Positions 1-8,643 are shown, counted from the stretch's first letter. The stretch is DNA of 64,000 nucleotides from CAZIKB01 sp964539665 (GCA_964539665.1 CAZIKB010000009.1:1-64000); one strand, 5' to 3'. Notes: generated by a model from the sequence alone, not told the origin. Made by a program: numbers and translations.

Positions 1-85
1 TTTTATATTTTAGCGCCCATTTGATTTGTGGTCTGTTGTTAGGCTCAGGATTAGTTAATTTGACTGTAATGATTCATTTTGATTT

Positions 86-129
86 ACAGGATTAAATCGA
101 TTCCATCCTGTTTGTCTTGTTAATCCTGT
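86..129. repeat. Short palindromic intergenic repeat
   Basis: The 10-bp arm ACAGGATTAA (86-95) is the exact inverse of TTAATCCTGT (120-129), with ATCCTG repeated in between. It lies just beyond the stop of the leftward beta-lactamase-like gene. It looks like a dispersed REP-type repeat. No T-tract follows on either strand, so I do not call it a terminator. Confidence 0.4.
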
Positions 130-166
130 CAATTTGTTTATGTTACTGTATTTATGAAATTGGGTG

Positions 167-1072
167 CTAAATTGCGGTTTTGGTGTGAAAACCGTATATC
201 AATTTTGAAATTTCAGCTATCAGGTTGACGGATTGTTTCTGTTCTGCTATTCCCTTTGTCAGAACCACTAAAATATATGGCGGGGAATTGAAAGGATAAA
301 CAATCGCGCAGTCATGGCTGATTTTTGTTATCCAACCCGTTTTATGGGCGACTTTCACAGAATCGGGTAACAGGGCGGGGATTTTTTCTTTAAATTTTTG
401 CTCAAGCAAAATCTCAATCATTTGCTCACAAACTTCGGCCGAGACAAATCTTTTATTCGCTATCGCTTGCATGACTAACATCAAATCAAAAGCGCTGGTT
501 CTGTTGTTCTTTCCTGCACTGTAGGCTTTGATGTCCTCAACACCACGCAGTACCTGAATGTCGTGTGCGCCAATTTCCTGCATGGTTTTCATGACATTTT
601 GGGCGTCAACCAAATCGATTAAAATATTCGTTGCTAAATTGCTGGATACCGTGATCATCTGATAAGTCAAATCCAGAATCGCCATCTGGTGTCCAATCTG
701 GTTGTAAATTGACTCATCTGAATCCTCACCAATGTCCATTGCATACAGGCTGCCATCGATGATACTTTTGAATTCATTATTAACCAGAAGAGAATCTGTG
801 AGAGTAAACTCGCCTTTCTCTGCCTGTTTAAAGACTTCCATCATTACGGGCACTTTCATTGTGCTGGCCGCGTGCATCATTTCTTTTTCGTTGATTAGTA
901 ACGTGCCATTTGTGGCTACGTTTTTATATGCAACTGCCACGGTTGCCTCAGGGAATGAGCCAACCTTTTTAAGAATCTCTTTCTGAAGCTGGCTCATATT
1001 ATCTGATTGGTTTGATGAATTACAGGCAAACAAAAATAAAAATACAGAGTAGGCAATGGATTGCTTGATCAT
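167..1072 (-). CDS. Class A beta-lactamase-like serine hydrolase, lipoprotein
   Basis: A 301-residue protein of the class A beta-lactamase/transpeptidase fold. The catalytic SxxK is S70-T-M-K73, an S-x-N motif is at about 143-145 and K-T-G at 244-246. The N-terminus has a hydrophobic stretch ending in LFAC (C17), a lipobox, so it is probably anchored to a periplasmic membrane face. The family hydrolyses beta-lactams or related amides. A Glu is present at 179 in RGVED, but the usual ExxLN omega-loop motif is not clear, so true lactamase activity is uncertain. Its ATG overlaps the stop of the upstream selW-like gene by four bases (ATGA), suggesting coupled translation. Confidence 0.82.
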   Translation of the reverse strand: MIKQSIAYSVFLFLFACNSSNQSDNMSQLQKEILKKVGSFPEATVAVAYKNVATNGTLLINEKEMMHAASTMKVPVMMEVFKQAEKGEFTLTDSLLVNNEFKSIIDGSLYAMDIGEDSDESIYNQIGHQMAILDLTYQMITVSSNLATNILIDLVDAQNVMKTMQEIGAHDIQVLRGVEDIKAYSAGKNNRTSAFDLMLVMQAIANKRFVSAEVCEQMIEILLEQKFKEKIPALLPDSVKVAHKTGWITKISHDCAIVYPFNSPPYILVVLTKGIAEQKQSVNLIAEISKLIYGFHTKTAI

Positions 1073-1284
1073 AATTTACTGAATATCTCCTCATGATCCG
1101 GGAATCTACCCAAATTCTTTTTTGAGAATATTAAATTTCCATCTTTTACAACCTCAAAAACACCATCCTTGCCTTTGATAAGTGACACAGATGCGTCTGG
1201 AAATTTTTTTTCAATATCAGCCTTCAAACTGAGGGCTTTTGGATCGTAGTTTCAGACTACGCAATATTCGATTGAAATTTGCAT
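1069..1284 (-). CDS. SelW/Rdx-family selenoprotein, CxxU, in-frame UGA
   Basis: A 71-codon frame that ordinary ORF calling misses, because codon 11 is TGA (1254-1252). Read through as selenocysteine (U) it gives MQISIEYCVVUNYDPKALSL and so on to codon 71, with a second TGA as the stop. C8-V-V-U11 is the CxxU redox motif of the SelW/SelT/SelH (Rdx) thioredoxin-like family. Downstream GVFEVVKDG, LIFSKK and GRFPDHEEI match bacterial SelW-like proteins, so both sides of the UGA are coding. AAGGAC lies upstream of the ATG. A SECIS-like hairpin follows the UGA. The gene sits 37 bp after proline dehydrogenase and overlaps the beta-lactamase-like start by 4 bp. Likely a small cytosolic thiol/selenol redox protein. 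The selenocysteine machinery is not in this window. Confidence 0.88.
1219..1237 (-). promoter_or_regulatory. Candidate bacterial SECIS hairpin
   Basis: Read on the minus strand, this 19-base segment folds with outer stem AGCC/GGCT, one C-A mismatch, inner stem TCA/TGA and a three-base loop GTT. The loop G is the 23rd base after the UGA. A small apical loop starting with G, about 16-37 bases from the UGA, is the known form of bacterial SECIS elements bound by SelB. The fold was worked out by eye. Confidence 0.7.
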
Positions 1285-1321
1285 GGCTTCTGTCCTTATA
1301 TTTTTAGTATTAATAAAAAGA

Positions 1322-2227
1322 TTAATTTATCCTAAAGAACTTTTTTATAACATGTCGAGCTATCTGGGGATTTTCTTTTAGACGACGAGTGGAGTATTCA
1401 TACCACTGCTGGCCAAATGGAACATATACCCGGAGTTTGTATCCGTCTTTTAAAATCAGATTTCGGAGTTCTTCATCGACTCCGAGCAACATTTGAAACT
1501 CAAAATTGTTGTTAGAGAGATTGAGCTCATCTATGGCTTTGTAAGCAGCCCAAACAAGTTTTTCGTCGTGGGTGGCGATTCCAACATAGTGCCCATTTTT
1601 GAGCATTTCGCGCATAAGTAATATAAAATTGGAGTTGATAATCTCCGGGTCTTTATAAGCAATTTCCCGCGATTCGACATAAATACCTTTACAGAGTCGG
1701 ACATTAATTTCCGGGTTGTTGTTCATATTGTCCCGGATATCTTTCAGACTCCTGCGCATGTATGATTGTATGACAAAGCCAACATTATTGAATTCCTTTT
1801 TCAAATCATGATAAATTTTTAAGGTGTCAGTTGTACAGGTGGCGTCTTCCATATCAATGCGGACGAAATTATCGAATTCCCCGGCTTTCGCAACAAGCCT
1901 GCGAATATTTTCGAAACAGAAATCCAGATCCAATTTCAATCCTAACATAGTTGGTTTCACAGAGATGTTCGAATCTAAATTTTCCTGATTGATTCTTTCA
2001 AGGGCTTGCAGATATACCTGAACTGCTGATTCCGCTTCTTCTTTTTTAGTAATGTGTTCACCTAAAACATCCAATGTCGCACAACATCCGGCCGCGTTCA
2101 GGTTCTTAACCACGCTCACGGCATTATCCAAAGCAGAGCCAGCAATGTAACGGGCAGAAACTCGTTTAACAAAAAATTTAGGTACCAGTGGGATCGTCAA
2201 AACAACCAGCTTATCGAATACACTCAA
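1322..2227 (-). CDS. Proline dehydrogenase (FAD-dependent)
   Basis: A 301-residue single-domain proline dehydrogenase, which oxidises proline to pyrroline-5-carboxylate with FAD and passes electrons to quinone. Family signatures are DMEDAT (125-130), the RLCKG segment (177-181), GIATHD (216-221) and, near the C-terminus, YVPFG (268-272) followed by WYEYSTRRLKEN (275-286), whose paired arginines bind the substrate carboxylate. Length fits the monofunctional enzyme rather than bifunctional PutA. No P5C dehydrogenase is adjacent, although a general aldehyde dehydrogenase lies at 26.6 kb. The selW-like gene follows at 37 bp, so the two may share a transcript. Confidence 0.93.
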   Translation of the reverse strand: MSVFDKLVVLTIPLVPKFFVKRVSARYIAGSALDNAVSVVKNLNAAGCCATLDVLGEHITKKEEAESAVQVYLQALERINQENLDSNISVKPTMLGLKLDLDFCFENIRRLVAKAGEFDNFVRIDMEDATCTTDTLKIYHDLKKEFNNVGFVIQSYMRRSLKDIRDNMNNNPEINVRLCKGIYVESREIAYKDPEIINSNFILLMREMLKNGHYVGIATHDEKLVWAAYKAIDELNLSNNNFEFQMLLGVDEELRNLILKDGYKLRVYVPFGQQWYEYSTRRLKENPQIARHVIKKFFRIN

Positions 2228-2379
2228 TGTAATTTTCCCTTCAGTTAATCAAAGTCATAATGTAATTTGAAAATCTAATTTTATAGTATCACCAGTGAAC
2301 TTTTGCATTTCGGTTGCGGCTTCGTCGTGTTAAGTTTATGCGGTTAAGCCGCACTGAGAAATTAATATATCTTACTTCA

Positions 2380-3375
2380 TTATTTTATTAAATCAAACGC
2401 CTCCGGATTCAGCAAATTAGCCGGCCTTTTACCGTGCAGGCCGTCCACTAAATTTTGCGCAGACATGGTTGCCATTTTATTTCTGGTTTCTATTGTCGCA
2501 CTGGCGATGTGCGGTGTTAAAACCGCATTATCTAAAGAAATTAACTCAGGATTTATTTTGGGTTCATCTTCAAAGACATCAAGTCCTGCGCCGGCGATTT
2601 CGTCATTTTTGAGAGCCCGAACCAGCGCTACTTCTTCCACAACAGGTCCGCGCGAGGTATTAATCAGATATGCTGTCTTTTTCATGAGTTTAAAAGCGTT
2701 ATCGTTAAATAAATGACGGGTGCTTTCAAGAAGCGGGACATGGATGGAAATAAAATCTGATTCTTTGAGAAGGTCTTCAAAAGTTACCTTTTTCGCGCCC
2801 AATTCATTTTCAAACTTTGGATTTGCCAAATGGTCAGAATATAGTATTCGCATTTTGAAGCAAAGAGCTTTTTCAGCTACTGCCGAACCGATTCTACCAG
2901 CTCCGACAATGCCAAGTGTTCTACCTGTGATATCCCCGCCCAGAAACAGCATCGGCCCCCATGCATTATATCTGCCTGCTCTGGTAAATTTATCTGATTC
3001 AACTATTCGACGCGTTACCGCAAAAACCAAGGCCCAGGCGTGATCGGCGGTGGCTTCGGTGAGTACCCCGGGCGTATTGGTTACCATTATTCCTCTTTCG
3101 GAGGCAGCGTTGATATCTATATTGTCAAAACCAACAGCGTAATTGGCAATGATTTTCAATTGCTCACCCGCCGCATCCATTACCTCAGCATTAATGATTT
3201 CTGTTAATAGCGGTAATATTCCATCACGTCCTTTTACTTTTATTAACAACTCATCTCGGCTGAGTAACTGCTCGTTTGTGTTAACCTCCACATTCGAAAT
3301 GTTTTGCCGCAATATTTTTAGCCCGGATTCTGGAATAACTCTTGTTACGTAGATATTAAATGGCTTTTCTGGCAT
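2380..3375 (-). CDS. D-2-hydroxyacid dehydrogenase, glyoxylate/hydroxypyruvate reductase-like
   Basis: A 331-residue NAD(P)-dependent D-isomer 2-hydroxyacid dehydrogenase. The Rossmann motif GAGRIG is at 158-163. The catalytic Arg is in NTSRGP (R242), the Glu in the FEDEP segment (about 268-272) and the His in TPHIAS (H289). The sequence is closest in style to glyoxylate or hydroxypyruvate reductases (GyaR/GhrB type), which reduce 2-oxoacids in the cytosol. The exact substrate cannot be read from the sequence. It starts 28 bp after the DUF488 gene, probably in one transcript. Confidence 0.88.
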   Translation of the reverse strand: MPEKPFNIYVTRVIPESGLKILRQNISNVEVNTNEQLLSRDELLIKVKGRDGILPLLTEIINAEVMDAAGEQLKIIANYAVGFDNIDINAASERGIMVTNTPGVLTEATADHAWALVFAVTRRIVESDKFTRAGRYNAWGPMLFLGGDITGRTLGIVGAGRIGSAVAEKALCFKMRILYSDHLANPKFENELGAKKVTFEDLLKESDFISIHVPLLESTRHLFNDNAFKLMKKTAYLINTSRGPVVEEVALVRALKNDEIAGAGLDVFEDEPKINPELISLDNAVLTPHIASATIETRNKMATMSAQNLVDGLHGKRPANLLNPEAFDLIK

Positions 3376-3403
3376 AATTTATTTTAATGTAGCAGTTAGA
3401 ATT

Positions 3404-3769
3404 CTATTTTTTATTTGAAAAAGTATTTTCAATCATTTCTCTCAGGATATTAGCGTGATTAAAATCAGGATCCTGATTGCCGTATAAAAGTGTAATTGTT
3501 TCGTCTTGTGAGTTCTCTGCCAGTTCCTGCAATTTACTTTTCTTGTGATTTTCAGAAAGTAATTCTTCTGTATATTTTGTTTTGTACTTGTCCCAATTTG
3601 ATTTACTAAGATGGAATCTTTGCAGATCGTAGGTTGGACCCAATTCACGCAGCCATACGTCTACAAGAGCTTCCTGGGTTTTTAAGCCTTCAGGCCAAAA
3701 CAAATCAACCAGAATTCTCTTTCCATCTTCTTTGGAGGCTTTTGTGTAAACGCTTTTTATTTTAATCAT
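3404..3769 (-). CDS. DUF488 family protein
   Basis: A protein of about 121 residues of the DUF488 family, of unknown function. I chose the ATG at 3769 because the family normally begins with MIK-(x)-VY and reads into EDGKRILVDLFWPEGL; the open frame continues upstream to 3925, but that extension (52 residues) has no family match and is probably not translated. Other landmarks are WLRELGP and the end segment TITLLYGNQDPDFNHA, equivalent to the LLY-x-AKD-x-x-x-NHA motif of the family. No enzymatic role can be stated. It is the first gene of the leftward group. Confidence 0.8.
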   Translation of the reverse strand: MIKIKSVYTKASKEDGKRILVDLFWPEGLKTQEALVDVWLRELGPTYDLQRFHLSKSNWDKYKTKYTEELLSENHKKSKLQELAENSQDETITLLYGNQDPDFNHANILREMIENTFSNKK

Positions 3770-4233
3770 GTAACTAAGGGCAGTCCAGCATTTTGCCAGG
3801 TTTCTTTGTACTATTGATGAGGCTTTAGTCCTGGAGATTGATAATTTATTAATCGGTAAAATATAATAAAATGATTTGATTTGTGCAACAGGAAAGTTGG
3901 ATAACTCAACGTCCGAACAATTCAAATGCTAATAAAAAATTGGCACAAATCATTATTTCTCCATTTTCAGTTGCATGTTTAAATTAAATAATCTATATTT
4001 TTAGTTCTTTAATAATTGCCAATGTGATTTAATGGTTTTAGCATGTTTATCACCCTTCAATATCATCTGCCTTACTTTATTCGAAAGAAACATTTATCCG
4101 GTGTTCAAACTTCAGTTTGAGAGCAAAGCAAAACAAACAAGCTATAACTTGAACATCCAAAACGGGAGCGTTTCCTAAAAGTCAATGTAACACGCAATAT
4201 AGTTTTAGCAAGAAAAGGATTGGAAAAGTATAT
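3770..4233. other. Divergent intergenic region
   Basis: About 460 bp between leftward DUF488 and the rightward kinase-like gene. It holds only a small perfect hairpin, TCAAAC-TTCA-GTTTGA (4105-4120). Promoters for both directions are expected here, but I could not assign boxes with confidence. Confidence 0.4.
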
Positions 4234-6729
4234 ATGGAATATTCTGTTGAGGTTTGTAGAAAATTAGAGGATGAATTTCGCACGGCTAAAATACACAGGC
4301 CAATGCAAGTTGAGCAGTACGAAGCCCAAACTGAATTAGAATATGATATAACTGCTGTAGCTGGTGCGAATGAAGGGAAAATACGTCTGGTTGTAGTGAA
4401 GTTTGTCGGCGGAGGATTTGCAGGACAGGTTTATCAGGTAAAAGTTTTGAATATTGAATCTGCTGACGGACCAGTAGGAGGATTAGAAGCCGGTGGGATT
4501 TTCGCAATGAAAATATTAATCCCCCCTTCAGGATTTTCTCTGTTTTTTCGAAATACACTTTACGGAATTGGATTCCAGGGTGCATTTCAGCTACAGTCAA
4601 ATCCTGTTGCGGCAAGGTCTGGTGCACTCTGGCAAAAATTCATTCGACGAGCGGCAAAAATGCGGTTTGGTAATGAAGGAGCAGTTGCAGATATTCACGC
4701 AACATTCGTAGATAGTACACTGGGAAGTTGCGGTGAATTAAGTGAATGGATAGAGGGACGAACCTGGTGGTTAGAGGTGGATGATCGCTTAGATTTACTG
4801 AAACGGTGGCGTAAAGGCCAGCTGACTGATGATGATAGTCCTGGTTCACCTGAATACAGAGCGAAGCATGAGTTCATGCACAGGTTTGTTAAATTATTAC
4901 ATGAGATGGGGGCTCACGAATTTGCAAGACAGTATGAGTGGTCCACCTGGAAAAGCCAGCCAAATTGTTTGAAACGTAAAGATACAGAGGGTAATCCAGC
5001 CGAAGGACTGGTAGCTGTTGATTTTCGAGCGGGGCTGGCGCTGCTGCCATTTTTACCCATGAGTCCCGGGGATGTCATGCTGATAGGTAAAGGTTTGATG
5101 CGAGGAAGCCTTGTGCAATTCGACCGGGGTGATATTGGCAAGCTTGAGCGGTTTATTGAGGCGCACAGTGATGAGTTTATTGAAATGCATGGCCAGTTGC
5201 AGGAGTTGAAGGAAGTTGAACAGGTATACAGGAATTCCGTCCCGGATATTACCCACAATCACTTTCGCCTGTTTTACAGCGCGCAATTGTGGTCAACCAT
5301 CTTTGAAAGAGCAATTACTGGATGGGGGATCCGGAACCTGATTGACGAGCGGTCGCAGGAGAAATTACATAATTACAAAACTCTGACGCTTCTGTTTTGG
5401 CTGATTGGAATAATCCCACTGATTGGCCGTTATTTCAGGAGAATTTGGGGTCAGGCCTATTGGCGGAAACATTATTGGGCAATGTTGAAGAGTTGGAGGT
5501 ACTTAAAACGGTCAGTCCGGGCAAAGGCTGCAGAAAAGATTATTGGCTGGCACCGGGCAGGTCGGATTGATGAAAAGCATGCTTTAAACCTGGTGAAGCA
5601 TATTTGGCGTTTTCATTTTCAGGTGCCGTTTTCAATTTTACCTGCGGGTCTGCACAGGTTCATAACCGATTGGCAATATTTGAAAGAACGGCTGGATTTT
5701 GTGATTCGCCGGCCAATCCGACTCTATTTTAATACGCAAGTGCGGGAACAATGGCTTCGTGATATGGTGGCGGAGGGAAAGACAAAACACATATTGACCG
5801 ATGAAGACGCGAATATTATTCTTTCACAGATTCGGGAGCCGTTCATTCAAAAGTATCTCAAAAGCCTGGCCGTACACGTGTGCACTGTGCCGGTTACCCA
5901 GATTGTATCTTTAATCGTAGCTGTTATTTATATTTTGATGCATCCTGATATGCCCCGCGCCCAGGCGTATGGAATTGGGCTGGGAATTATCGCGCTGTTT
6001 CAGGTGGTGCCGGTCTCACCCGGCTCTCTGGTTCGAGGATTATATGTGGTGTACCTGGTAATAAAAGAACGAAATTTTAAGGATTACAATATCGCCGTAT
6101 TTCTTGGATTTTTTAAGTACGTGGGATATTTAGCCTTTCCCATCCAGATGACTTATCGGTATCCTGCTTTGGCAAGGTTCATGGCAGGACACTGGGCTAC
6201 CGAAGCTGTTCATATTGTACCCGTATTTGGCGAACGAGGAGCCTTATTAGAGCACAAGGTGTTTAGTCTGTTTTATAATTGGCCTTTGACCATACGCCGC
6301 CGGATGAGCAAACGAAGTCAGGTACGATCTGCTATGAAGCCTCGATACTGGCATGTTCTGCTATGTGCAATTGCCGGTTCGGCCTTATTTGGATTTGTTG
6401 ACTGGACTTATTTCAGAAAGTTCGGAGAGCAGCCGGGTTTGGTAGATTTATGGATGTTCGTACTATTAATTCCTTTATTGTTTGGTAGTATTGTGACTGC
6501 TGGCGCAGGCGGAGCAACACTTACGAAGAGAGTTATTAGCGGGATTGCCTGTGGTAGTATTATCGGCGTACTTTTTACGGCGATTTCTGCAATATTAGGC
6601 TATGATGGGACAATTGATGTGGCCGAGACAACAACAAATTTTTTGTGGAGAGTTTTTATCTTTCCAATTATGTCAACTATTGGTGTGCTCGTTACGGAAG
6701 TGATGTTGCCGGAGCCGAGGAAAACATAA
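4234..6729 (+). CDS. Large protein-kinase-like membrane protein of unknown function
   Basis: An 831-residue protein I do not recognise. Its first 280 residues look like a protein-kinase-like fold: a Gly-rich loop GGGFAGQVY (59-67), AMKIL with K93 as the possible ATP lysine, a hinge-like EWIEG (171-175), then HE (228-229), N244 in SQPNC, and VDFRAG (262-267) in the place of DFG. The catalytic HxD is not evident, so it may be a degenerate or atypical kinase. Residues from about 380 to the end contain roughly seven or eight hydrophobic segments, concentrated after 545, pointing to an inner-membrane protein with a cytoplasmic N-terminus. The start is ATG at 4234. The next genes are a lipid kinase and an acyltransferase, which hints at an envelope-lipid role; that is inference. 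Confidence 0.65.
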   Translation: MEYSVEVCRKLEDEFRTAKIHRPMQVEQYEAQTELEYDITAVAGANEGKIRLVVVKFVGGGFAGQVYQVKVLNIESADGPVGGLEAGGIFAMKILIPPSGFSLFFRNTLYGIGFQGAFQLQSNPVAARSGALWQKFIRRAAKMRFGNEGAVADIHATFVDSTLGSCGELSEWIEGRTWWLEVDDRLDLLKRWRKGQLTDDDSPGSPEYRAKHEFMHRFVKLLHEMGAHEFARQYEWSTWKSQPNCLKRKDTEGNPAEGLVAVDFRAGLALLPFLPMSPGDVMLIGKGLMRGSLVQFDRGDIGKLERFIEAHSDEFIEMHGQLQELKEVEQVYRNSVPDITHNHFRLFYSAQLWSTIFERAITGWGIRNLIDERSQEKLHNYKTLTLLFWLIGIIPLIGRYFRRIWGQAYWRKHYWAMLKSWRYLKRSVRAKAAEKIIGWHRAGRIDEKHALNLVKHIWRFHFQVPFSILPAGLHRFITDWQYLKERLDFVIRRPIRLYFNTQVREQWLRDMVAEGKTKHILTDEDANIILSQIREPFIQKYLKSLAVHVCTVPVTQIVSLIVAVIYILMHPDMPRAQAYGIGLGIIALFQVVPVSPGSLVRGLYVVYLVIKERNFKDYNIAVFLGFFKYVGYLAFPIQMTYRYPALARFMAGHWATEAVHIVPVFGERGALLEHKVFSLFYNWPLTIRRRMSKRSQVRSAMKPRYWHVLLCAIAGSALFGFVDWTYFRKFGEQPGLVDLWMFVLLIPLLFGSIVTAGAGGATLTKRVISGIACGSIIGVLFTAISAILGYDGTIDVAETTTNFLWRVFIFPIMSTIGVLVTEVMLPEPRKT

Positions 6730-6853
6730 AAGAAATTTCTTTTAGCCTGATCCGGATTTGGAAATTAAATCTTGACAGAACCTGATCAGTACTTTTTACA
6801 AATAGAACTATAATTTGATCTTACTGCCGAACACTTTTTCCTTTCTTTCTTTA

Positions 6854-6970
6854 AATATGTCATTCCCGTATTTTGACGCGGGAATCCAGGCTTCTTGCAT
6901 ATGGATGCCCGATTTATCTCGACATTCATTATTATTATATAAAGGAAAATCGGGACGGGAATGACATTTT
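6854..6970. mobile_element. Miniature inverted-repeat element (117 bp)
   Basis: The ends AAATGTCATTCCCGT-like (6854-6869) and ACGGGAATGACATTTT (6955-6970) are inverted repeats over about 16 bp. Inside, GCCCGATTT is matched by AAATCGGGAC as a second inverted pair. It sits between the kinase-like gene and the lipid kinase. It shares the terminal ATGTCA with the 151-bp element family at 24.8 and 51.4 kb, although its interior differs. No gene is encoded. Confidence 0.6.
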
Positions 6971-7045
6971 GTGCGAATCATAACATGTTCAAAAAGTGTA
7001 CCGTTGTGAAAATTTGCTAAATAATATTTTAAGGACAAGACAGTA

Positions 7046-7939
7046 TTGAAAATCTTACTAATCTATAATCCAAAAGCAGACCATGGTCAGGCAGAAAAGC
7101 TACTTCCCCAGGTGCAGGAGCTTTTCCAGCAGAATAATATTGCCACAGATGTTCACTTGACTAAATATCCCCAAAATGCAATGGAAATTGTGAAGAAAGC
7201 AGATTTTTCACATTATGGCGGAGTTGTGGCAGCGGGTGGCGATGGCACACTCTTCGAAGTTCTCAACGGCTGTTTTCAGAATAAGAGCGAAGAACGTATT
7301 CCAATTGGCGTCATCCCTGTGGGTACAGGTAATTCTTTTGCAAAGGATTTGAATTTAGATTCAGGTTGCTGGGAAGAGGCGGTGAAAATTATTAGCCAGA
7401 ACAAGCCAGGAAAAATTGACGTTGGATATTTTAATGCAAACGGTGAGGATTATTATTTTATCAATATTCTTGGGCTGGGCTTTGTAACGCAGGTCATGGA
7501 AACATCCGTAAAATTAAAACGCTTGGGGAATTTGTGTTATACTTTAGGAGTGTTGTATGAAACCGCATTTTTGAAAAGTTATCCTCTGAAAATTGAAATG
7601 GATGGTCAAAGATTGGAAGTGGATACGTCAATGATTGAAATTTCAAATACTCGCTATACAGGTCGCAGTTTTCTGATGGCTCCGAATGCTGAATTTGATG
7701 ATGGTTATCTGGATGTTACTTTGGTGAAAAAACTTTCCCGTACGCGCCTACTGCGGCTTTTCCCCAAACTGTTTACGGGAGAGCATATCTTTGCGGACGA
7801 GGTTGAAACATTCAAAGTGAAAACGATAAACATTGACGCCCCTGAACCATTATCACTTGGTTCTGATGGTGAAATTATCGGTTCCACGCCTTTAAGAGTA
7901 GAATGTCTGCATCAGGCTATTGAGGTCTTCAAGCCATGA
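7046..7939 (+). CDS. Diacylglycerol kinase-family lipid kinase
   Basis: A 297-residue DAGK-catalytic family protein (DgkB/YegS type) that phosphorylates a lipid such as diacylglycerol using ATP. The start is TTG at 7046 with AAGGAC upstream; translation begins MKILLIYNPKA, the usual opening beta strand. The nucleotide site GGDGT is at about 66-70 and PVGTGNSFAKDL at about 90-101. The C-terminal beta-sandwich ends with LGSDGEIIG. Its stop overlaps the start of the acyltransferase gene (ATGA), so the two are translationally coupled and probably act on the same glycerolipid pathway at the inner membrane. The substrate is not determined by sequence. Confidence 0.9.
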   Translation: MKILLIYNPKADHGQAEKLLPQVQELFQQNNIATDVHLTKYPQNAMEIVKKADFSHYGGVVAAGGDGTLFEVLNGCFQNKSEERIPIGVIPVGTGNSFAKDLNLDSGCWEEAVKIISQNKPGKIDVGYFNANGEDYYFINILGLGFVTQVMETSVKLKRLGNLCYTLGVLYETAFLKSYPLKIEMDGQRLEVDTSMIEISNTRYTGRSFLMAPNAEFDDGYLDVTLVKKLSRTRLLRLFPKLFTGEHIFADEVETFKVKTINIDAPEPLSLGSDGEIIGSTPLRVECLHQAIEVFKP

Positions 7940-8643
7940 AGTATCTAATTTCGATTTACCTATGGGCAGCCGCGCTGATTTCTTTCTCACTGTTCGTGTT
8001 CATAGGATTTATTTTCACCTTTCTGTTTCCACAAAAAACTTATGATCCCTGGTTTAAGGCGCTACTGCGAGTCTTTTTCAAAATATTACATATAAAAGTC
8101 ATAGTAGCCGGAAACAATAATCTTGATCCAAAGTCCACCTATTTATTTATGTCGAATCATGTCAGCCTTTTTGATCTGCCGCTTTTAGGGGGCTATATAC
8201 CTGTTTTTTTTCGAGGTGTTGAAGCTCACAATCAATTTAGCTGGTTTTTTTATGGATGGTTTATACGGCGCTATGGCAACATCCCAATTAATAGAAGTAA
8301 CATCCGTTGTTCCATAGCCAGTATTCGCCAAGCAGAAAAATTCTTGCAGGATGGTAATTCGATTGCTATTATGCCAGAAGGGCATCGCACACTTGATGGA
8401 AAAATGGGTCGATTTAAAAAGCTGCCTTTTTTTCTCGCAAAACAAGCTGGAGTCGACATCGTTCCAATTGGTCTGTCTGGTTTATTCGAGCTAAAACGAA
8501 AGGGCAGTTGGCTGATTCGCCCAACCACCGTTAATATTAAGTTTGGAGCAATTATTCCTGCTAAAAAAGTGAAATCACTGTCAAACCAAGAATTACTCGA
8601 TTTGACGAGGTGTGCGATTCAAAGTTTAATAGAACGGTCATAA
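7936..8643 (+). CDS. 1-acyl-glycerol-3-phosphate acyltransferase (PlsC-like)
   Basis: A 235-residue PlsC-family acyltransferase with an N-terminal membrane helix (about 5-32). Block I is NHVSLFD (NHx4D), and block III is the MPEGHR segment, in place of the common PEGTR. These enzymes transfer an acyl group from acyl-ACP or acyl-CoA to lysophosphatidate to make phosphatidate. The start codon overlaps the lipid kinase stop by 4 bp, suggesting a two-gene unit that phosphorylates and reacylates glycerolipids. Another lysophospholipid acceptor is possible. Confidence 0.88.
   Translation: MKYLISIYLWAAALISFSLFVFIGFIFTFLFPQKTYDPWFKALLRVFFKILHIKVIVAGNNNLDPKSTYLFMSNHVSLFDLPLLGGYIPVFFRGVEAHNQFSWFFYGWFIRRYGNIPINRSNIRCSIASIRQAEKFLQDGNSIAIMPEGHRTLDGKMGRFKKLPFFLAKQAGVDIVPIGLSGLFELKRKGSWLIRPTTVNIKFGAIIPAKKVKSLSNQELLDLTRCAIQSLIERS

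Noticed and set aside
1252..1254. UGA as an ordinary stop or a pseudogene mutation in the selW-like frame
   Set aside because: Family-specific sequence continues intact for 60 codons after the UGA, the position equals the known Sec site, and a SECIS-like hairpin follows.
3770..3925. N-terminal extension of the DUF488 protein
   Set aside because: The 52 extra residues have no family counterpart and the conserved start is the ATG at 3769.
6808..7038. 76-codon minus-strand open frame
   Set aside because: It runs through the miniature element at 6854-6970 and has no protein features.
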